Assembly: GCA_002901265.1 (NCBI GenBank)
Contig: PPHI01000095.1
Span: forward strand, 124,001 to 188,000
Source of the DNA: Rhodopirellula baltica
Lineage (GTDB): Bacteria > Planctomycetota > Planctomycetia > Pirellulales > Pirellulaceae
Length of the DNA: 64,000 bases
Reading direction: 5' to 3'
The notes under the pieces were generated by a model, which was not told the origin of the DNA, made no database searches, and saw nothing but the letters and a program-made list of their open reading frames with translations. The position numbers and the translations under genes were made by a program. This document shows positions 28,474-37,960 of this stretch, in pieces (within the stretch, counting starts at the first letter, position 1; each line of letters begins with the position of its first letter).

Positions 28474-29151
28474 ATGTCTGACAAATCGACTGACATTTCC
28501 CAGGACATCGTTTGGCACGATCACAGTGTCGACCGTTCGATGCGTGAGCAGGTCTTGGGGCAGCGAGGTTGTGTGGTCTGGTTTACCGGGCTGAGCGGAT
28601 GTGGCAAAAGCACCGTGGCCAATGCGTTGGATGTGATGTTGAACCAGCAAGGTCGTGCGACGACGTTGTTGGATGGTGACAATGTTCGGCATGGTTTGTG
28701 TGCTCCGCCCGCCGTTTTGGCGGGTGAGCATGGGCAGGATTTTTCGGATCGATTCGGCTTGGGGTTCGGAGCGGTCGATCGCGAAGAGAATATCCGCCGG
28801 ATTGGCAGTGTGGCTGCCTTGATGGCGGGCGCCGGGCTGATCACGTTGACAGCATTTGTGAGTCCTTACCGAAAGGACCGCGAGCGAGTGCGAAAGATTG
28901 TCAATGCGGCAGGCGGTGACGATTTTATCGAGGTGTTTGTCGACACTCCGTTGGAGATTTGCGAGTCTCGCGATCCCAAGGGGCTGTACAAAAAAGCTCG
29001 AGCCGGTGAGATCAAGAATTTCACCGGGATTAGCGACCCCTATGAGTCGCCGGAGGCCCCAGAGGTCCGGCTTGATGGGGGGGCTGGTCGAACGATTGCA
29101 GAATTGGCGGCAGAGGTTCGCGACTACTTGGAAAAGCGGTCACGGATCTAG
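28474..29151 (+). CDS. cysC: Adenylylsulfate kinase
   Basis: APS kinase phosphorylates adenylylsulfate to PAPS. The P-loop is GLSGCGKST (about 39-47), followed by [11 protein letters not shown], which binds [19 protein letters not shown], and the [18 protein letters not shown] lid segment. [21 protein letters not shown] is also a family hallmark. At 225 residues it is a stand-alone enzyme rather than a CysNC fusion. No cysD or cysN flanks it. It precedes rpsO by 107 bp. PAPS could feed sulfate assimilation or sulfotransferases. Confidence 0.94.
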   Translation: MSDKSTDISQDIVWHDHSVDRSMREQVLGQRGCVVWFTGLSGCGKSTVANALDVMLNQQGRATTLLDGDNVRHGLCAPPAVLAGEHGQDFSDRFGLGFGAVDREENIRRIGSVAALMAGAGLITLTAFVSPYRKDRERVRKIVNAAGGDDFIEVFVDTPLEICESRDPKGLYKKARAGEIKNFTGISDPYESPEAPEVRLDGGAGRTIAELAAEVRDYLEKRSRI

Positions 29152-29258
29152 GATTATTTGCCGTTGCGGTATTGTCCGATGCCGGTACACTACCGCCTCT
29201 GTATCGAAAGAGAGACGCGTTAGAGAATTTAGTCGTAGGAAATAAGAAGTAGAGTCGA

Positions 29259-29528
29259 ATGACGATTTCGAAAGAACGTAAGGCTGAGGTCATCAAGGAG
29301 CACGGTTCGCAAGAAGGTGACTCGGGTTCGCCAGAGGTTCAGATTGCGATTCTGACCGAGCGTATCAATGGCTTAACTGAGCACATGCGGACGCACCATA
29401 AAGACTACGCATCACGCCGTGGTTTGCTTGGTTTGGTCAGCAAACGCCGTCGCTTGTTGGACTATGTCCGCGGTGAGGACCCACAGCGGTACCTCGATAT
29501 CATCGGTAAATTGGGCATCCGTAAGTAG
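29259..29528 (+). CDS. rpsO: 30S ribosomal protein S15
   Basis: An 89-residue S15, the usual length. Typical stretches are the N-terminal [35 protein letters not shown] and the rRNA-binding [20 protein letters not shown]15 is a primary binder of 16S rRNA in the small subunit platform. As in many bacteria, rpsO lies just upstream of pnp, though the gap here is about 500 bp and contains overlapping hairpins. Confidence 0.97.
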   Translation: MTISKERKAEVIKEHGSQEGDSGSPEVQIAILTERINGLTEHMRTHHKDYASRRGLLGLVSKRRRLLDYVRGEDPQRYLDIIGKLGIRK

Positions 29529-30031
29529 CCCAGGGTTCAGCCGCCACTCGGCATGACATGGCTTCGGCCAAATGTCGCCATGGGGGCGGCAATCGAAGAG
29601 TCTTCTCCCGATCTTTTCTATTCATGCTGAAGCCGGCGGTGGTTTATTAATCGCCGGGCGGGGTTTGTGCAGGCATTGTTGCCTGCCGCTGTATCGGCAG
29701 ATTTTATACTGGCTGATTTTTCGATTAACCATCGACCCCGTAGGAGCAGCTTCCACCTGGTCTTTCTGTGGTATTCTCTGCCACGTGGTTGACATCAGCC
29801 AAGTTTTTCCAAGTGGATTGGTTGTGGCGCCTTGATTCGTCGGATCATTAGGGCGTTGCGATTGGTTGCTAGGCTCGCGTTTCTTATGGACGAGACCTGT
29901 TCTTTGCGCAGCCTGGAAGTTGGTGCCGTGATCCGGCGTTTATTTCTGATTTTGCACTGGCGGTCGGCAATGGGGCCGGGACAGCCAAGCAAGGTCGTTT
30001 GTTGTTGAGTGTAGTAGTTAAGGAAAGAAAA
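29529..30031. other. 503-bp rpsO-pnp spacer with overlapping hairpins
   Basis: The spacer has no convincing coding region. It holds two stem-loops that share four bases. A 7-bp stem GCAGGCA/TTGCCTGC with a 4-nt loop lies at 29669-29686, and a 6-bp stem CTGCCG/CGGCAG lies at 29683-29700 and is followed by ATTTTAT. Only one can form at a time, which recalls an attenuator, but the second has just a short T-run. TTGACA at 29789-29794 lacks a convincing -10 partner. Confidence 0.4.
29669..29700 (+). promoter_or_regulatory. Mutually exclusive hairpins in the pnp leader (candidate attenuator)
   Basis: Stem 1 pairs 29669-29675 with 29680-29686; stem 2 pairs 29683-29688 with 29695-29700. They overlap at 29683-29686. 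Stem 2 is followed by four T. In enterobacteria pnp expression is controlled by its own product acting on a leader hairpin, so a leader structure fits, but this particular pairing is inference. Confidence 0.35.
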
Positions 30032-32284
30032 GTGACTGTCAATAAAATTCGCGTAGAGAAGAAGATCGGCAGCCAAGTTCTGTCGTTCGGAACCGGGCAG
30101 TTGGCCAAACAAGCCGCCGGTTCCGTTCTCGTGCAGTATGGCGAAACGGTCGTTTTGGTTGCCGCGGCAAGCAGCAACCCCCGTCCAGGTATCGACTTTT
30201 TCCCGTTGACTTGCGATTACCGCGAGCGATTTGCCGCCGCCGGGAAGTTCCCGGGCGGATTCTTGAAACGCGAAGGTCGTCCATCAACCAAAGAGATCCT
30301 CAGCTCTCGTTTGATCGACCGCCCCATTCGTCCTTTGTGGCCAGAAGGCTTCATGGACGAAGTCCAAATCCAAGCAATGGTCGTTGCCAGCGACCAAGAG
30401 CATGACGGCGACGTTTTGGCGATGAACGGTGCATCGGCTGCTTTGGCGATCAGCCCCCTGCCCTTCCTCGGCCCAGTCGCGTCGGTCCGAGTTGGTAAGG
30501 TCAACGGCGAATTGGTCGCCTTCCCAACCAATTCCGAATTGGAAGAAAGCGAACTGGACATGATCGTCAGCGGCTCGCGCGAGCAAGTTGCAATGATCGA
30601 AGGTTTCGCCAACGAAATGCCAGAAGATCAGATGATCGAAGCGATTCAATTCGCACATGGCATCATCCGCGAAATCCTTGACCTGTTGGACGAGTTGATC
30701 GCCAAGGTCGGACCTGAGAAAGTTGAATACGTCGCGCCGGAAGACGACGGTCTGCTGGGTAAGGTCAGCGAAGCGTACTACGACGCTTTCAAGACCGCGA
30801 TGCAAACCTCCGGAAAGCATGACCGTGCGGCAGCGTGCTCAGAACTGCGTGACAAAGCAATCGCGGAAATGATTCCCGATCCAGATGCAGAAGGCGCGAT
30901 CTGCGTCAAACGATTCAAGAGCGTTTGGCACGACTTGGAAGGCAACGTCGCACGTGACTTGATCGTTTCGGGCACCCGTCCCGATGGTCGTGACACGACT
31001 AGCCTGCGTCATATCCACTGCGAAACCGACGTGTTGCCACGCGTTCACGGTTCGGCAATCTTCCAACGTGGCGAAACCCAAGCGTTGATCACCGTCACCT
31101 TGGGCACCGCTCGTGACGAGCAACGTGTCGACGGTTTGCACGACGAGTTCAGCAAGAAGTTCATGCTGGATTACAACTTCCCACCGTTCTCGGTTGGTGA
31201 ATGTCGCCCAATCCGTGGCCCAGGACGTCGTGAAATCGGTCACGGTTGCTTGGCTGAACGAAGCGTCGCGCCCGTTCTGCCTACGGCCGATGACTTCCCC
31301 TACACCGTTCGCGTGATCAGCGATATCACCGAATCGAACGGCTCGAGCTCGATGGCGTCAGTTTGTGGTGCAACGTTGGCACTGATGGCGTCTGGCGTCC
31401 CGATCAGCAATCCCGTTGCCGGTATCTCGGTCGGTCTGGTCCGCAAGTCGGAAGATGACTTCGTTCTGTTGACCGATATTCTCGGTTCGGAAGATCATTT
31501 CGGTGACATGGACTTCAAAATCGCTGGTACCCAAAACGGTATCACCGGTATCCAGTTGGACCTGAAGGTCACCGGGATTAGCGACGAAATCATTCGTGCA
31601 ACGCTGAAGCAATCGCGTGAAGCTCGGATCGAAATCCTTCGCAAAATGTTGACCACGATTCCACGCCCACGTCGTGAAATCGCACCGACCGCACCACGCT
31701 TGCTGCGTACTCGGATTTCGCCTGACAAGATCGGTGCTTTGATCGGTCCTGGCGGAAAGAATATCCGTGGTATCCAAGAGTCGACCGGATGTGTGATCGA
31801 AGTTGATGATGATGGAACCGTTTTGGTTGCCGGCAACAACAAGGATTCCGCAGCCGAAGCGATGAAGCAAGTCGAAGCTTGCACCGCGACCGTTCAGATC
31901 GGCAAGATCTATGACGGGATCGTCAGCAGCATCAAAGACTTCGGTGCGTTCGTCGAGATCCTGCCAGGACGCGACGGGCTGTGCCACATTAGCGAACTGA
32001 GCAGCGGATACATCAGCAGCATCGACAAAGTCGTTCGCGTTGGCGATGCGATGAAAGTTTTGGTGATCGATGTCGACGAGCACGACCGCGTGAAGCTGAG
32101 CCGCCGCCAAGCACTCGAAGAGTTGGGTGAGCCCGACGAAATCGCTGCAATGGTTGGCGAAGAAGACGAAGATCGCGGTGACCGTGGTGGCGAAGACGGA
32201 GACCGTCCTCGTCGTCGTGGTGGTAGCGGTCGCCGTCGTGGCGGCAATGGCGGTGGCGGCGGCGGACGTTCGCGTCGCGACTGA
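30032..32284 (+). CDS. pnp: Polyribonucleotide nucleotidyltransferase (PNPase)
   Basis: A 750-residue 3'-5' exoribonuclease using phosphate, working as a trimer. Two RNase PH-like domains flank an all-helical linker (FFPLTCDYRERFAAAGKFPG near the start; FSVGECRPIRGPGRREIGHG in the second). The KH domain includes IGALIGPGGKNIRGIQESTG, and the S1 domain starts DGIVSSIKDFGAFVEILPG. The last 40 residues are rich in Asp, Arg and Gly (RRRGG and RGDRGG groups), an extension beyond the E. coli enzyme that could help bind RNA. The GTG at 30032 is chosen: AAGGAAAG lies 8 nt before it and translation begins TVNKIRVEKKIG; a TTG at 29999 is less likely. Confidence 0.96.
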   Translation: MTVNKIRVEKKIGSQVLSFGTGQLAKQAAGSVLVQYGETVVLVAAASSNPRPGIDFFPLTCDYRERFAAAGKFPGGFLKREGRPSTKEILSSRLIDRPIRPLWPEGFMDEVQIQAMVVASDQEHDGDVLAMNGASAALAISPLPFLGPVASVRVGKVNGELVAFPTNSELEESELDMIVSGSREQVAMIEGFANEMPEDQMIEAIQFAHGIIREILDLLDELIAKVGPEKVEYVAPEDDGLLGKVSEAYYDAFKTAMQTSGKHDRAAACSELRDKAIAEMIPDPDAEGAICVKRFKSVWHDLEGNVARDLIVSGTRPDGRDTTSLRHIHCETDVLPRVHGSAIFQRGETQALITVTLGTARDEQRVDGLHDEFSKKFMLDYNFPPFSVGECRPIRGPGRREIGHGCLAERSVAPVLPTADDFPYTVRVISDITESNGSSSMASVCGATLALMASGVPISNPVAGISVGLVRKSEDDFVLLTDILGSEDHFGDMDFKIAGTQNGITGIQLDLKVTGISDEIIRATLKQSREARIEILRKMLTTIPRPRREIAPTAPRLLRTRISPDKIGALIGPGGKNIRGIQESTGCVIEVDDDGTVLVAGNNKDSAAEAMKQVEACTATVQIGKIYDGIVSSIKDFGAFVEILPGRDGLCHISELSSGYISSIDKVVRVGDAMKVLVIDVDEHDRVKLSRRQALEELGEPDEIAAMVGEEDEDRGDRGGEDGDRPRRRGGSGRRRGGNGGGGGGRSRRD

Positions 32285-32344
32285 TCCAGTTTGATGCCTA
32301 GCCAGCCGAAGTCTGACTTCAACTGGTGACTAATTCGATAAAAC

Positions 32345-32381
32345 AAAACAGCCGGTAGCGAAACTTCGCACCGGCTGTTTT
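32345..32381 (+). terminator. Strong rho-independent terminator after pnp
   Basis: A perfect 12-bp stem pairs AAAACAGCCGGT (32345-32356) with ACCGGCTGTTTT (32370-32381); the 13-nt loop contains a further short GCGA/TCGC pairing. The T-run is part of the stem's right arm. It sits about 60 nt after the pnp stop and, because of the A-tract on the left, may also work in the other direction. Confidence 0.85.
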
Positions 32382-32524
32382 CGTATCGCGATCAGTTTTA
32401 TCCAGATGGGGTATAATGGTTGTGAACGGCTGACGCCAAGCGTTTGCGTCGATTCAGCCAAGTCGGGATCTCGGCAGATTGGTGCCGAGGCGGATCGAGC
32501 GGTTTGCAACGGAGTGGCGAAGTG

Positions 32525-33443
32525 GTGATAGGAATCGATCCGCGTGTCGACTTTGCGTGTAAGTTGCTTTTGGGAAATCCAAGCCATCCAGCAATCACAA
32601 TTCACTTTCTGAATTCGGTGCTGGGAGGAAATCCCAGGATCACAGAAGTCCAATTTCGGAATCCGATCGTCGAAAGACGCTATGAGGAGGACAAATTGTC
32701 GATTTTGGATATCCTCGCAACGGATGACCACGGTCGGTTGATCGACATTGAAATTCAAACGACGCTGCAGGCCGGGCTGGCAGAAAGGCTCGCCTATTAT
32801 GCGGCAACTCAATTGGCAGATCAGATTGGCGAGGGGGACCAATACAGCGACATCCGTTCGGTGATTGGAATTTGTATTCTTGATGCGGTGCTCTATGCTG
32901 AGCCGGATCAATTACACTTCGATTTTCAGCTCCGTACGTCAAATGGTTTGCCACTGACCGATTGTCTGCAAATTCATCTTTTACAGTTGCCGAAGTACGT
33001 TCGCCCCACGAATAATCGAATACCCGAAGATCCGATCAGTCAGTGGATCCATTTTTTTTCGATACGCGGCAAGTTCGACAGCCGAAGTGTTGTGTAGTGA
33101 ATTACCGGATCCCGTGTTCACCGAAGCGGTAGGTGTATTGGAAATGATCGCCAGGAACCCCAACGAAAAACGCTTTTACGACGCTCGATTGAAGATGCAG
33201 CGCGACGAGCAGGCGCGTTTGGACGCTGCTGAAGCAATTGGTGAGGCGCGCGGTCAGGCGATTGGTGAGGCACGCGGCAAAGCGATCGGTGAAGAGCGTG
33301 GTGCGCTAATCGGGCGTGTCGAGATATTGCAGTCTCTTGTCGGCGACGTTCAGCACTCGTTTGATCAACTTCGTGCACTGTCTACCGAGGAGTTGGCTGA
33401 GGTGGAAGTTCTACTGCAGCAGCGACTGCGCGACCGCGATTGA
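32525..33443 (+). pseudogene. Rpn-family PD-(D/E)XK nuclease gene split by a frameshift
   Basis: The gene reads as two frames. The first (GTG 32525 to 33097) begins IGIDPRVDFACKLLLG and keeps the catalytic pattern of the family: LDILATDDHGRLIDIEIQ, with the Asp and the ExQ motif. The second (to 33443) carries the usual continuation PVFTEAVGVLEMIARNPNEK and YDARLKMQRDEQARL, then three 8-residue repeats (AIGEARGQ-like) and a C-terminal helix. The frames join at a run of eight T (33052-33059): with seven T the reading would continue HFF-RYAAS straight into the second part. Rpn proteins are recombination-promoting nucleases often called transposases, and some act in phage defence. Decay, sequencing error, or programmed slippage are all possible. 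Confidence 0.8.
33234..33305 (+). repeat. Three 24-bp in-frame repeats in the Rpn gene
   Basis: Units at 33234-33257, 33258-33281 and 33282-33305 each encode a version of AIGEARGx. Such tracts of Glu-Ala-Arg-Gly repeats are usual in Rpn-family tails and differ in copy number between homologues. Confidence 0.8.
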
Positions 33444-33487
33444 GACTGACTTGTGGTTTCACAGCCAGCGATACGAGCGTCGTTTTT

Positions 33488-34468
33488 TTAGCTGGCCGGT
33501 TTCAGCAATTCTGCCGTTTTGTGCATCACGTCCGGTGTGCTCATCAGAAAGCTATGAAGCACAGGTACCGTTTGGAAGCTTGCGGATCCATCTAGCTTGG
33601 CTTCATCAACGCTCACGACGTAGTCGCTTTCACCATCGACAAGCGGGTTGGCAATGGGTGGGTTAATGTCACCTGCGATGATGTGAAAAGGAAATGGTGG
33701 TGTGGCGAGCTTCGCTTGTAGGTCTTCCCATTCAGGTCCAAGTTCGATGCCGCCTTGTCCGGTCACCCATTCGAAGAGTTTTAATTTGCCCAGTCGCCGA
33801 GCAATTGCGGCGCCTTGATTTGGCGGTCCAAGCATTACCATGGTCTGGCAGCGGTCGAGAATGTGGTGTGGATCGCCTTCGAGTTGTAGGTCGCTGATCA
33901 GATGGCGGACGACGATGTTTCCCATGCTGTGGCCGACAAAGCTAAAAGTCGCATCGTTTGGCAGGTCTTCAAGGACTTCACGCAGTGCGGCGGAGTGCTT
34001 TCCGATCGAGAACCTAGTGCTCGCGTACGAGAAGCGAATGCAATCAGGAAGTCCAGCCTCGGCGAGGACTGGTTCGAGAGATTTCATGCTGCCTGAAGTT
34101 CGCATCAAACCGTGAAGCAGAATGACATAGTGCGTGCTAGCGGACGTTTCAGCTTTGGGGCACAAGCCTTCGAGCGCCGCTTGGCATTGCATGCGGCTTC
34201 CCCATGCACGTCGGACGTTCTGTGAATCGAGTAAACGCCAGTGACCAGTCAGTGCGTTTTGTTGAATGCGATAGCCATTTCGCCATTGGTGATCGGTCCA
34301 CAGCTGCGTTCCGCCAGCGGTTTTGATCGGCAAATTGAAATTGGTGCGATCCGTCATCGATTGATGCTCTTGGTGCTCCGAAAGGTTGTGTTCGTCGGAG
34401 TGTACCTGATGTCGATGGCACTGTAGAGAAACGATCAGCGCAAAGCACAGTAGTAGAGAACGTTGCAT
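33488..34468 (-). CDS. Exported alpha/beta-hydrolase, lipase-like
   Basis: A 326-residue protein beginning with a signal peptide (MQRSLLLCFALIVSLQC). VILLHGLMRTSGSMKSLEPV contains the oxyanion HG motif of alpha/beta-hydrolases, and the nucleophile elbow is SFVGHSMGNIVVRHL (Ser in GHSMG). VMLGPPNQGAAIARRL follows, as in triacylglycerol lipases. The catalytic Asp and His are likely in DYVVSVDEAKLDG and LHSFLM. The start at ATG 34468 places the signal peptide at the N-terminus; the frame stays open to 34630, but that stretch overlaps a terminator hairpin. Substrate unknown. It lies downstream of the DUF11 gene on the same strand. Confidence 0.82.
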   Translation of the reverse strand: MQRSLLLCFALIVSLQCHRHQVHSDEHNLSEHQEHQSMTDRTNFNLPIKTAGGTQLWTDHQWRNGYRIQQNALTGHWRLLDSQNVRRAWGSRMQCQAALEGLCPKAETSASTHYVILLHGLMRTSGSMKSLEPVLAEAGLPDCIRFSYASTRFSIGKHSAALREVLEDLPNDATFSFVGHSMGNIVVRHLISDLQLEGDPHHILDRCQTMVMLGPPNQGAAIARRLGKLKLFEWVTGQGGIELGPEWEDLQAKLATPPFPFHIIAGDINPPIANPLVDGESDYVVSVDEAKLDGSASFQTVPVLHSFLMSTPDVMHKTAELLKPAS

Positions 34469-34588
34469 CGTCCGTGGCTCCGTGGTGTATCGCGAAGACG
34501 CGCGTGATTGACTGTTGAAGGCTGTTCTCAAATTGGAGCCCGCATGTACGTCCGCGCTTCGTGCAACTTTCTTGGGTAACGAAACGAA

Positions 34589-34618
34589 ATCAGCCCGATT
34601 CTTTCGAACCGGGCTGAT
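34589..34618 (-). terminator. Terminator-like hairpin after the DUF11 gene
   Basis: ATCAGCCCG (34589-34597) pairs perfectly with CGGGCTGAT (34610-34618). On the minus strand it begins 27 nt after the DUF11 gene stop and is followed by TTCGTTTCGTT rather than a pure T-run. It supports separate transcription of the DUF11 and lipase-like genes. Confidence 0.65.
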
Positions 34619-34644
34619 CAGATGACGCACTTCGTTTTTGGGCG

Positions 34645-37600
34645 TTAGCGAGTCGTTGTACTGCGACGGCTCACTCGCTCGCTTTTGCGACTCATGTAGT
34701 GTGTCGCTTCTTCGGAAACGAGGACGGTTTCGCCTGAGCGGATTTCCGTTCGGAAGCGATGGTGTCCGTCCGATTCGGCTTCGGCAATCACTCGGATACG
34801 AACTTCGTCGCCTGGGCGAATTGCTGCGATCGGGTCGATCAGGACTTGTCCGGTGAGGACTTGCCCGGAGTGGCCTTCGATGCGTCGTGGTTCGATGCCT
34901 TTGCTGAACTGTGCGACAGCTCGGACATCGGTCGCTTGGCGGCTTCCGCGGTTCTTGATCACGATTTCATAGACCACTTCAGAACCGACGGGAGCCGGTG
35001 CGGCAGGGTCGTTGATGCTGAGGACCAAGTCAGCGATCGATTCCACTTGGGTTTCCAGCTCGACCGCTGTTTGTCCGGCTGCGGATCCAGTGGCCATGAA
35101 GTCGAAGAGATGGTTGCCTGGGGCGACCATTTTGCAAGTGAACTCGTATTCGCGAGTCGCTCCTGGAGGAAGCGATTCGATCTGCCAGGTCAACTTGGTG
35201 CCGTGTTTGCGGGCGTCATCAAGTCCGCTGACGTATTCCGTTCCCGGTGGTAGCCCTAGGCTGGCCTGGATACTTTGGCAATCAGCGGTTCCGTTGTTGG
35301 TCAGTTGAAGCTGGTACACCGCATCGGTGTTTTGGTACTTCAGTTCGGGGCCGATCAAGACCGCTTCAAGTTCTGCGGCGAGTACTTTGATTTTCTTTTC
35401 CGCTTCGGACTTAAGCTCCAGATCGCCAGCCGCGAAGCCGTGGATCTTTAGGTCGCCAAGATCTTGCGCGGTCAATTCAACCTCGAATTGGGCTTCTTTC
35501 CCACTTGGGATATTACCGATTCGTTGAGTTTGAGGCGTAGGCGAGTTTGGCGAAAGCGTGAACACGACGTTCGGTGCGATACCGTCGCCTGGGTTCAGGA
35601 CGCGGACCTTGTAAGTCTGCGATTCGCCGTAGACAACGTCGTCTGGCCCTTCGATGACCAATTCAAGTTTGGGCTCACGGACTTCGACTTTGGCGATGCT
35701 CTTTTGTGGGACCAGCGTCCAGTCGACGTCCAATTCGTGCGCGCCGCTTTCGAGAGCTTGCAAGCGAACAAAAAGAGTTTCCTTTCCACCGGCAGGCAAG
35801 CGGTCGAGCGCCCAGACGAGGTGACCGTCATTCGCTTCGCTTGGCGGGTTTACTTGACCACGTGACGTCGATTGACCTTTTAACTCCGCCCAGCCGGGAA
35901 CCAATGCTCGAACCAAGACGCCTTCAGCGTCAATCGAGCCACGGTTTTCGACATGAATTTCAAAGACTTCGGTCTGTCGAATGATCAAGCGGCGTGGGCC
36001 TTGAGTGACAACGCGAAGACCGGGAAGTTCCGATGCAACCGAGTTGGCTTGTGGTGCTGGGACTTCGGAAGCACGCTGCGGATTTGCTGTGAACGGCGCA
36101 CTTTCGATTTCAATCTCAGTAGATGGATTCGAGGCGACATGGTGTTCAGCAACCCTAGCGGCAGGCAGTTCGGGTGTGTGCTCGTATGGCGAATCTTGAC
36201 GAGGGGTGTTGGACGTCAGATCGCTTTGGGGTTGGGTCGACTGTGGCATGCCGATCGACGATGCCGAGTTTGCTTTTGGTTCGTTCGCCACTGGCGCGGA
36301 GTTGGCCAATCCTGAACCGATTGCCGTCGTCGCTGGCTGTAGAGCTGCGTTCGTTGGTTTTAGGGCAGCGTCACGGCGATTGTGATTCGATTCTGGTGTG
36401 GGCTCGTATTCAGGCAGTGATTGAGCGACCGATTGTTTGGTTTCCACCTGCAGCGTCGCCGTCGGGACGCTCGTTCGTGCTGACGCGACATTGCCGCGAG
36501 GGCCGAACGATGGGGTGGTTGGCATGGAAATCGTCGGGACTTCGACGCTTGGTTGATCGCGATCAGTCATCGATGCGGCGACACCAGAGTCGGGATCGCT
36601 GTTGCTTGCGATTTGCGAATCGGAGGCGATCGGATCGGGTGTGGAATCTACTGCGGGGATCGATGGTTCGACGCTTCGTGGCAGTTCCTTCCTTTGGATT
36701 GGCTCGAGAGCTTTCGCAGCGACGTCAGCGGAAGGCGTGTGTTGGGGAGCCGGTTGCGGTTCGCTATTGACTGGTTCGGGTTTCGCCACCGCTGTGGGGG
36801 CCGAAGCCGTTTTAGTCGCAATCGCAGGCTTGTCGCTCAGTGACTGCATCTCTGCCGATTGCGGTTCTGGTTTGATGCGTCGGCGAGAGATCTTTGGAAT
36901 CAAGTCATCTTCTTCGATGCCACCGGCATTGGCGGCTGCGATTTCGGATGCATCCAAAGTTGGCAGGCTGCGGCGACCACTGCGTCGACTGCTCGATAGT
37001 GGTGACAGTGTTGCGGCCGACTCGCGTTCAACTTTGGCGGATGCGACGGTGCTCGGCACGGTCGCTGTACGTCGACTGCTAGTGCTGTTACTCGCCGTTT
37101 CTAAGGATGGAGCTTTGGGCAATGAAGGAGTCGAGAGCCTTGGCGTTTCAACTTGCGGTGCAAGCCGCGAAGACCCCGTAGATGCCATTTGGCTGGACGA
37201 AGACATACGTGCTTCACCCGCACGAGGATCCCGGATCGGCGCGGGAGAATTCGACCGCGATTGCGACTTCGCCTGGTGGTACGGAATTCCGCTCCAGTCA
37301 ACCGGCGGTGCCGGATCGTTTTGAGAGCGAACCGGAGTTGCCGCGTGCGACTCTTGGTGATTGTTCCGATTGTCGTTCCCGGCGATCCCAAACAAGTCGT
37401 TCAGGATTCCGCGAGGCTTTGGCGAGTCGGCTTGTTGGGGCGCGTGATTGTGTTGGCGCGTCGCAGTCGTGCCGGAATCGCTTGGGGAACCACCCAGTAG
37501 CTTTGGAAGAAACGACAGCGTCCGGCCGGAGTCTTTCTCCGGTGCGGTGGGTTGCTTCCCAACGACTTGTCGGATGTTGGCCGAGGGATCGGATGACCGA

Positions 37601-37755
37601 ACGCCGTACGCATTTTGAACCGCATTGGTTGGGGCTGACGTTCGACGGTGATTGGCTCGCGACGTACCGCCCGGAGTCGCTGACCAAGCGGGGCCGCCGG
37701 TCATGATTCCGATGAGCGAGTAGATTGCGATGTTTTTGATGCGTCCGCGATGCAT
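34645..37755 (-). CDS. Large exported protein with four DUF11-like repeats
   Basis: A 1,036-residue protein. The N-terminus has a signal peptide (IYSLIGIMTGGPAWSA region). Residues 30-590 are Ser/Pro/Thr/Ala-rich with scattered basic clusters and no fold I recognise. The C-terminal 440 residues hold four beta-sandwich repeats of DUF11/CARDB type, seen as VFEIHVENRGSIDAEGVLV, TYKVRVLNPGDGIAPNVVF, VYQLQLTNNGTADCQSIQ and VYEIVIKNRGSRQATDV. Such repeats occur in cell-surface or wall proteins. In planctomycetes many large DUF11 proteins exist, possibly in the envelope protein layer (inference). It is divergent from the lactonase gene, with about 205 bp between starts. Confidence 0.8.
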   Translation of the reverse strand: MHRGRIKNIAIYSLIGIMTGGPAWSATPGGTSRANHRRTSAPTNAVQNAYGVRSSDPSANIRQVVGKQPTAPEKDSGRTLSFLPKLLGGSPSDSGTTATRQHNHAPQQADSPKPRGILNDLFGIAGNDNRNNHQESHAATPVRSQNDPAPPVDWSGIPYHQAKSQSRSNSPAPIRDPRAGEARMSSSSQMASTGSSRLAPQVETPRLSTPSLPKAPSLETASNSTSSRRTATVPSTVASAKVERESAATLSPLSSSRRSGRRSLPTLDASEIAAANAGGIEEDDLIPKISRRRIKPEPQSAEMQSLSDKPAIATKTASAPTAVAKPEPVNSEPQPAPQHTPSADVAAKALEPIQRKELPRSVEPSIPAVDSTPDPIASDSQIASNSDPDSGVAASMTDRDQPSVEVPTISMPTTPSFGPRGNVASARTSVPTATLQVETKQSVAQSLPEYEPTPESNHNRRDAALKPTNAALQPATTAIGSGLANSAPVANEPKANSASSIGMPQSTQPQSDLTSNTPRQDSPYEHTPELPAARVAEHHVASNPSTEIEIESAPFTANPQRASEVPAPQANSVASELPGLRVVTQGPRRLIIRQTEVFEIHVENRGSIDAEGVLVRALVPGWAELKGQSTSRGQVNPPSEANDGHLVWALDRLPAGGKETLFVRLQALESGAHELDVDWTLVPQKSIAKVEVREPKLELVIEGPDDVVYGESQTYKVRVLNPGDGIAPNVVFTLSPNSPTPQTQRIGNIPSGKEAQFEVELTAQDLGDLKIHGFAAGDLELKSEAEKKIKVLAAELEAVLIGPELKYQNTDAVYQLQLTNNGTADCQSIQASLGLPPGTEYVSGLDDARKHGTKLTWQIESLPPGATREYEFTCKMVAPGNHLFDFMATGSAAGQTAVELETQVESIADLVLSINDPAAPAPVGSEVVYEIVIKNRGSRQATDVRAVAQFSKGIEPRRIEGHSGQVLTGQVLIDPIAAIRPGDEVRIRVIAEAESDGHHRFRTEIRSGETVLVSEEATHYMSRKSERVSRRSTTTR

Positions 37756-37960
37756 GCGTCCATCTCATATTGTGCGTAAATACAGCCTAACACTCTCGAT
37801 ATCGGAACGCGTGTTGGTTCAGTTGAGTAGAATTTGCCGGTTGTTCGGATTGTCGGGTTGCAATGCAATGTTTCCCGCATTCAATGTTTCACAAAGTCGG
37901 GCGATGGTCCCAGTTTCCATATCCGTTTTGACTCTGGTCACCGAGGTGGGGATACCTTTG

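Noticed and set aside
29789-29815. TTGACA as a vegetative promoter for pnp
   Set aside because: No acceptable -10 element at 16-18 nt spacing.
31358-32110. A 250-codon open frame antisense to pnp
   Set aside because: Antisense to the conserved PNPase KH/S1 region; no recognisable domain.
32525-33443. The Rpn gene as part of an insertion sequence
   Set aside because: No terminal inverted repeats or target-site duplication were found around it; the transposase label is only a family name.
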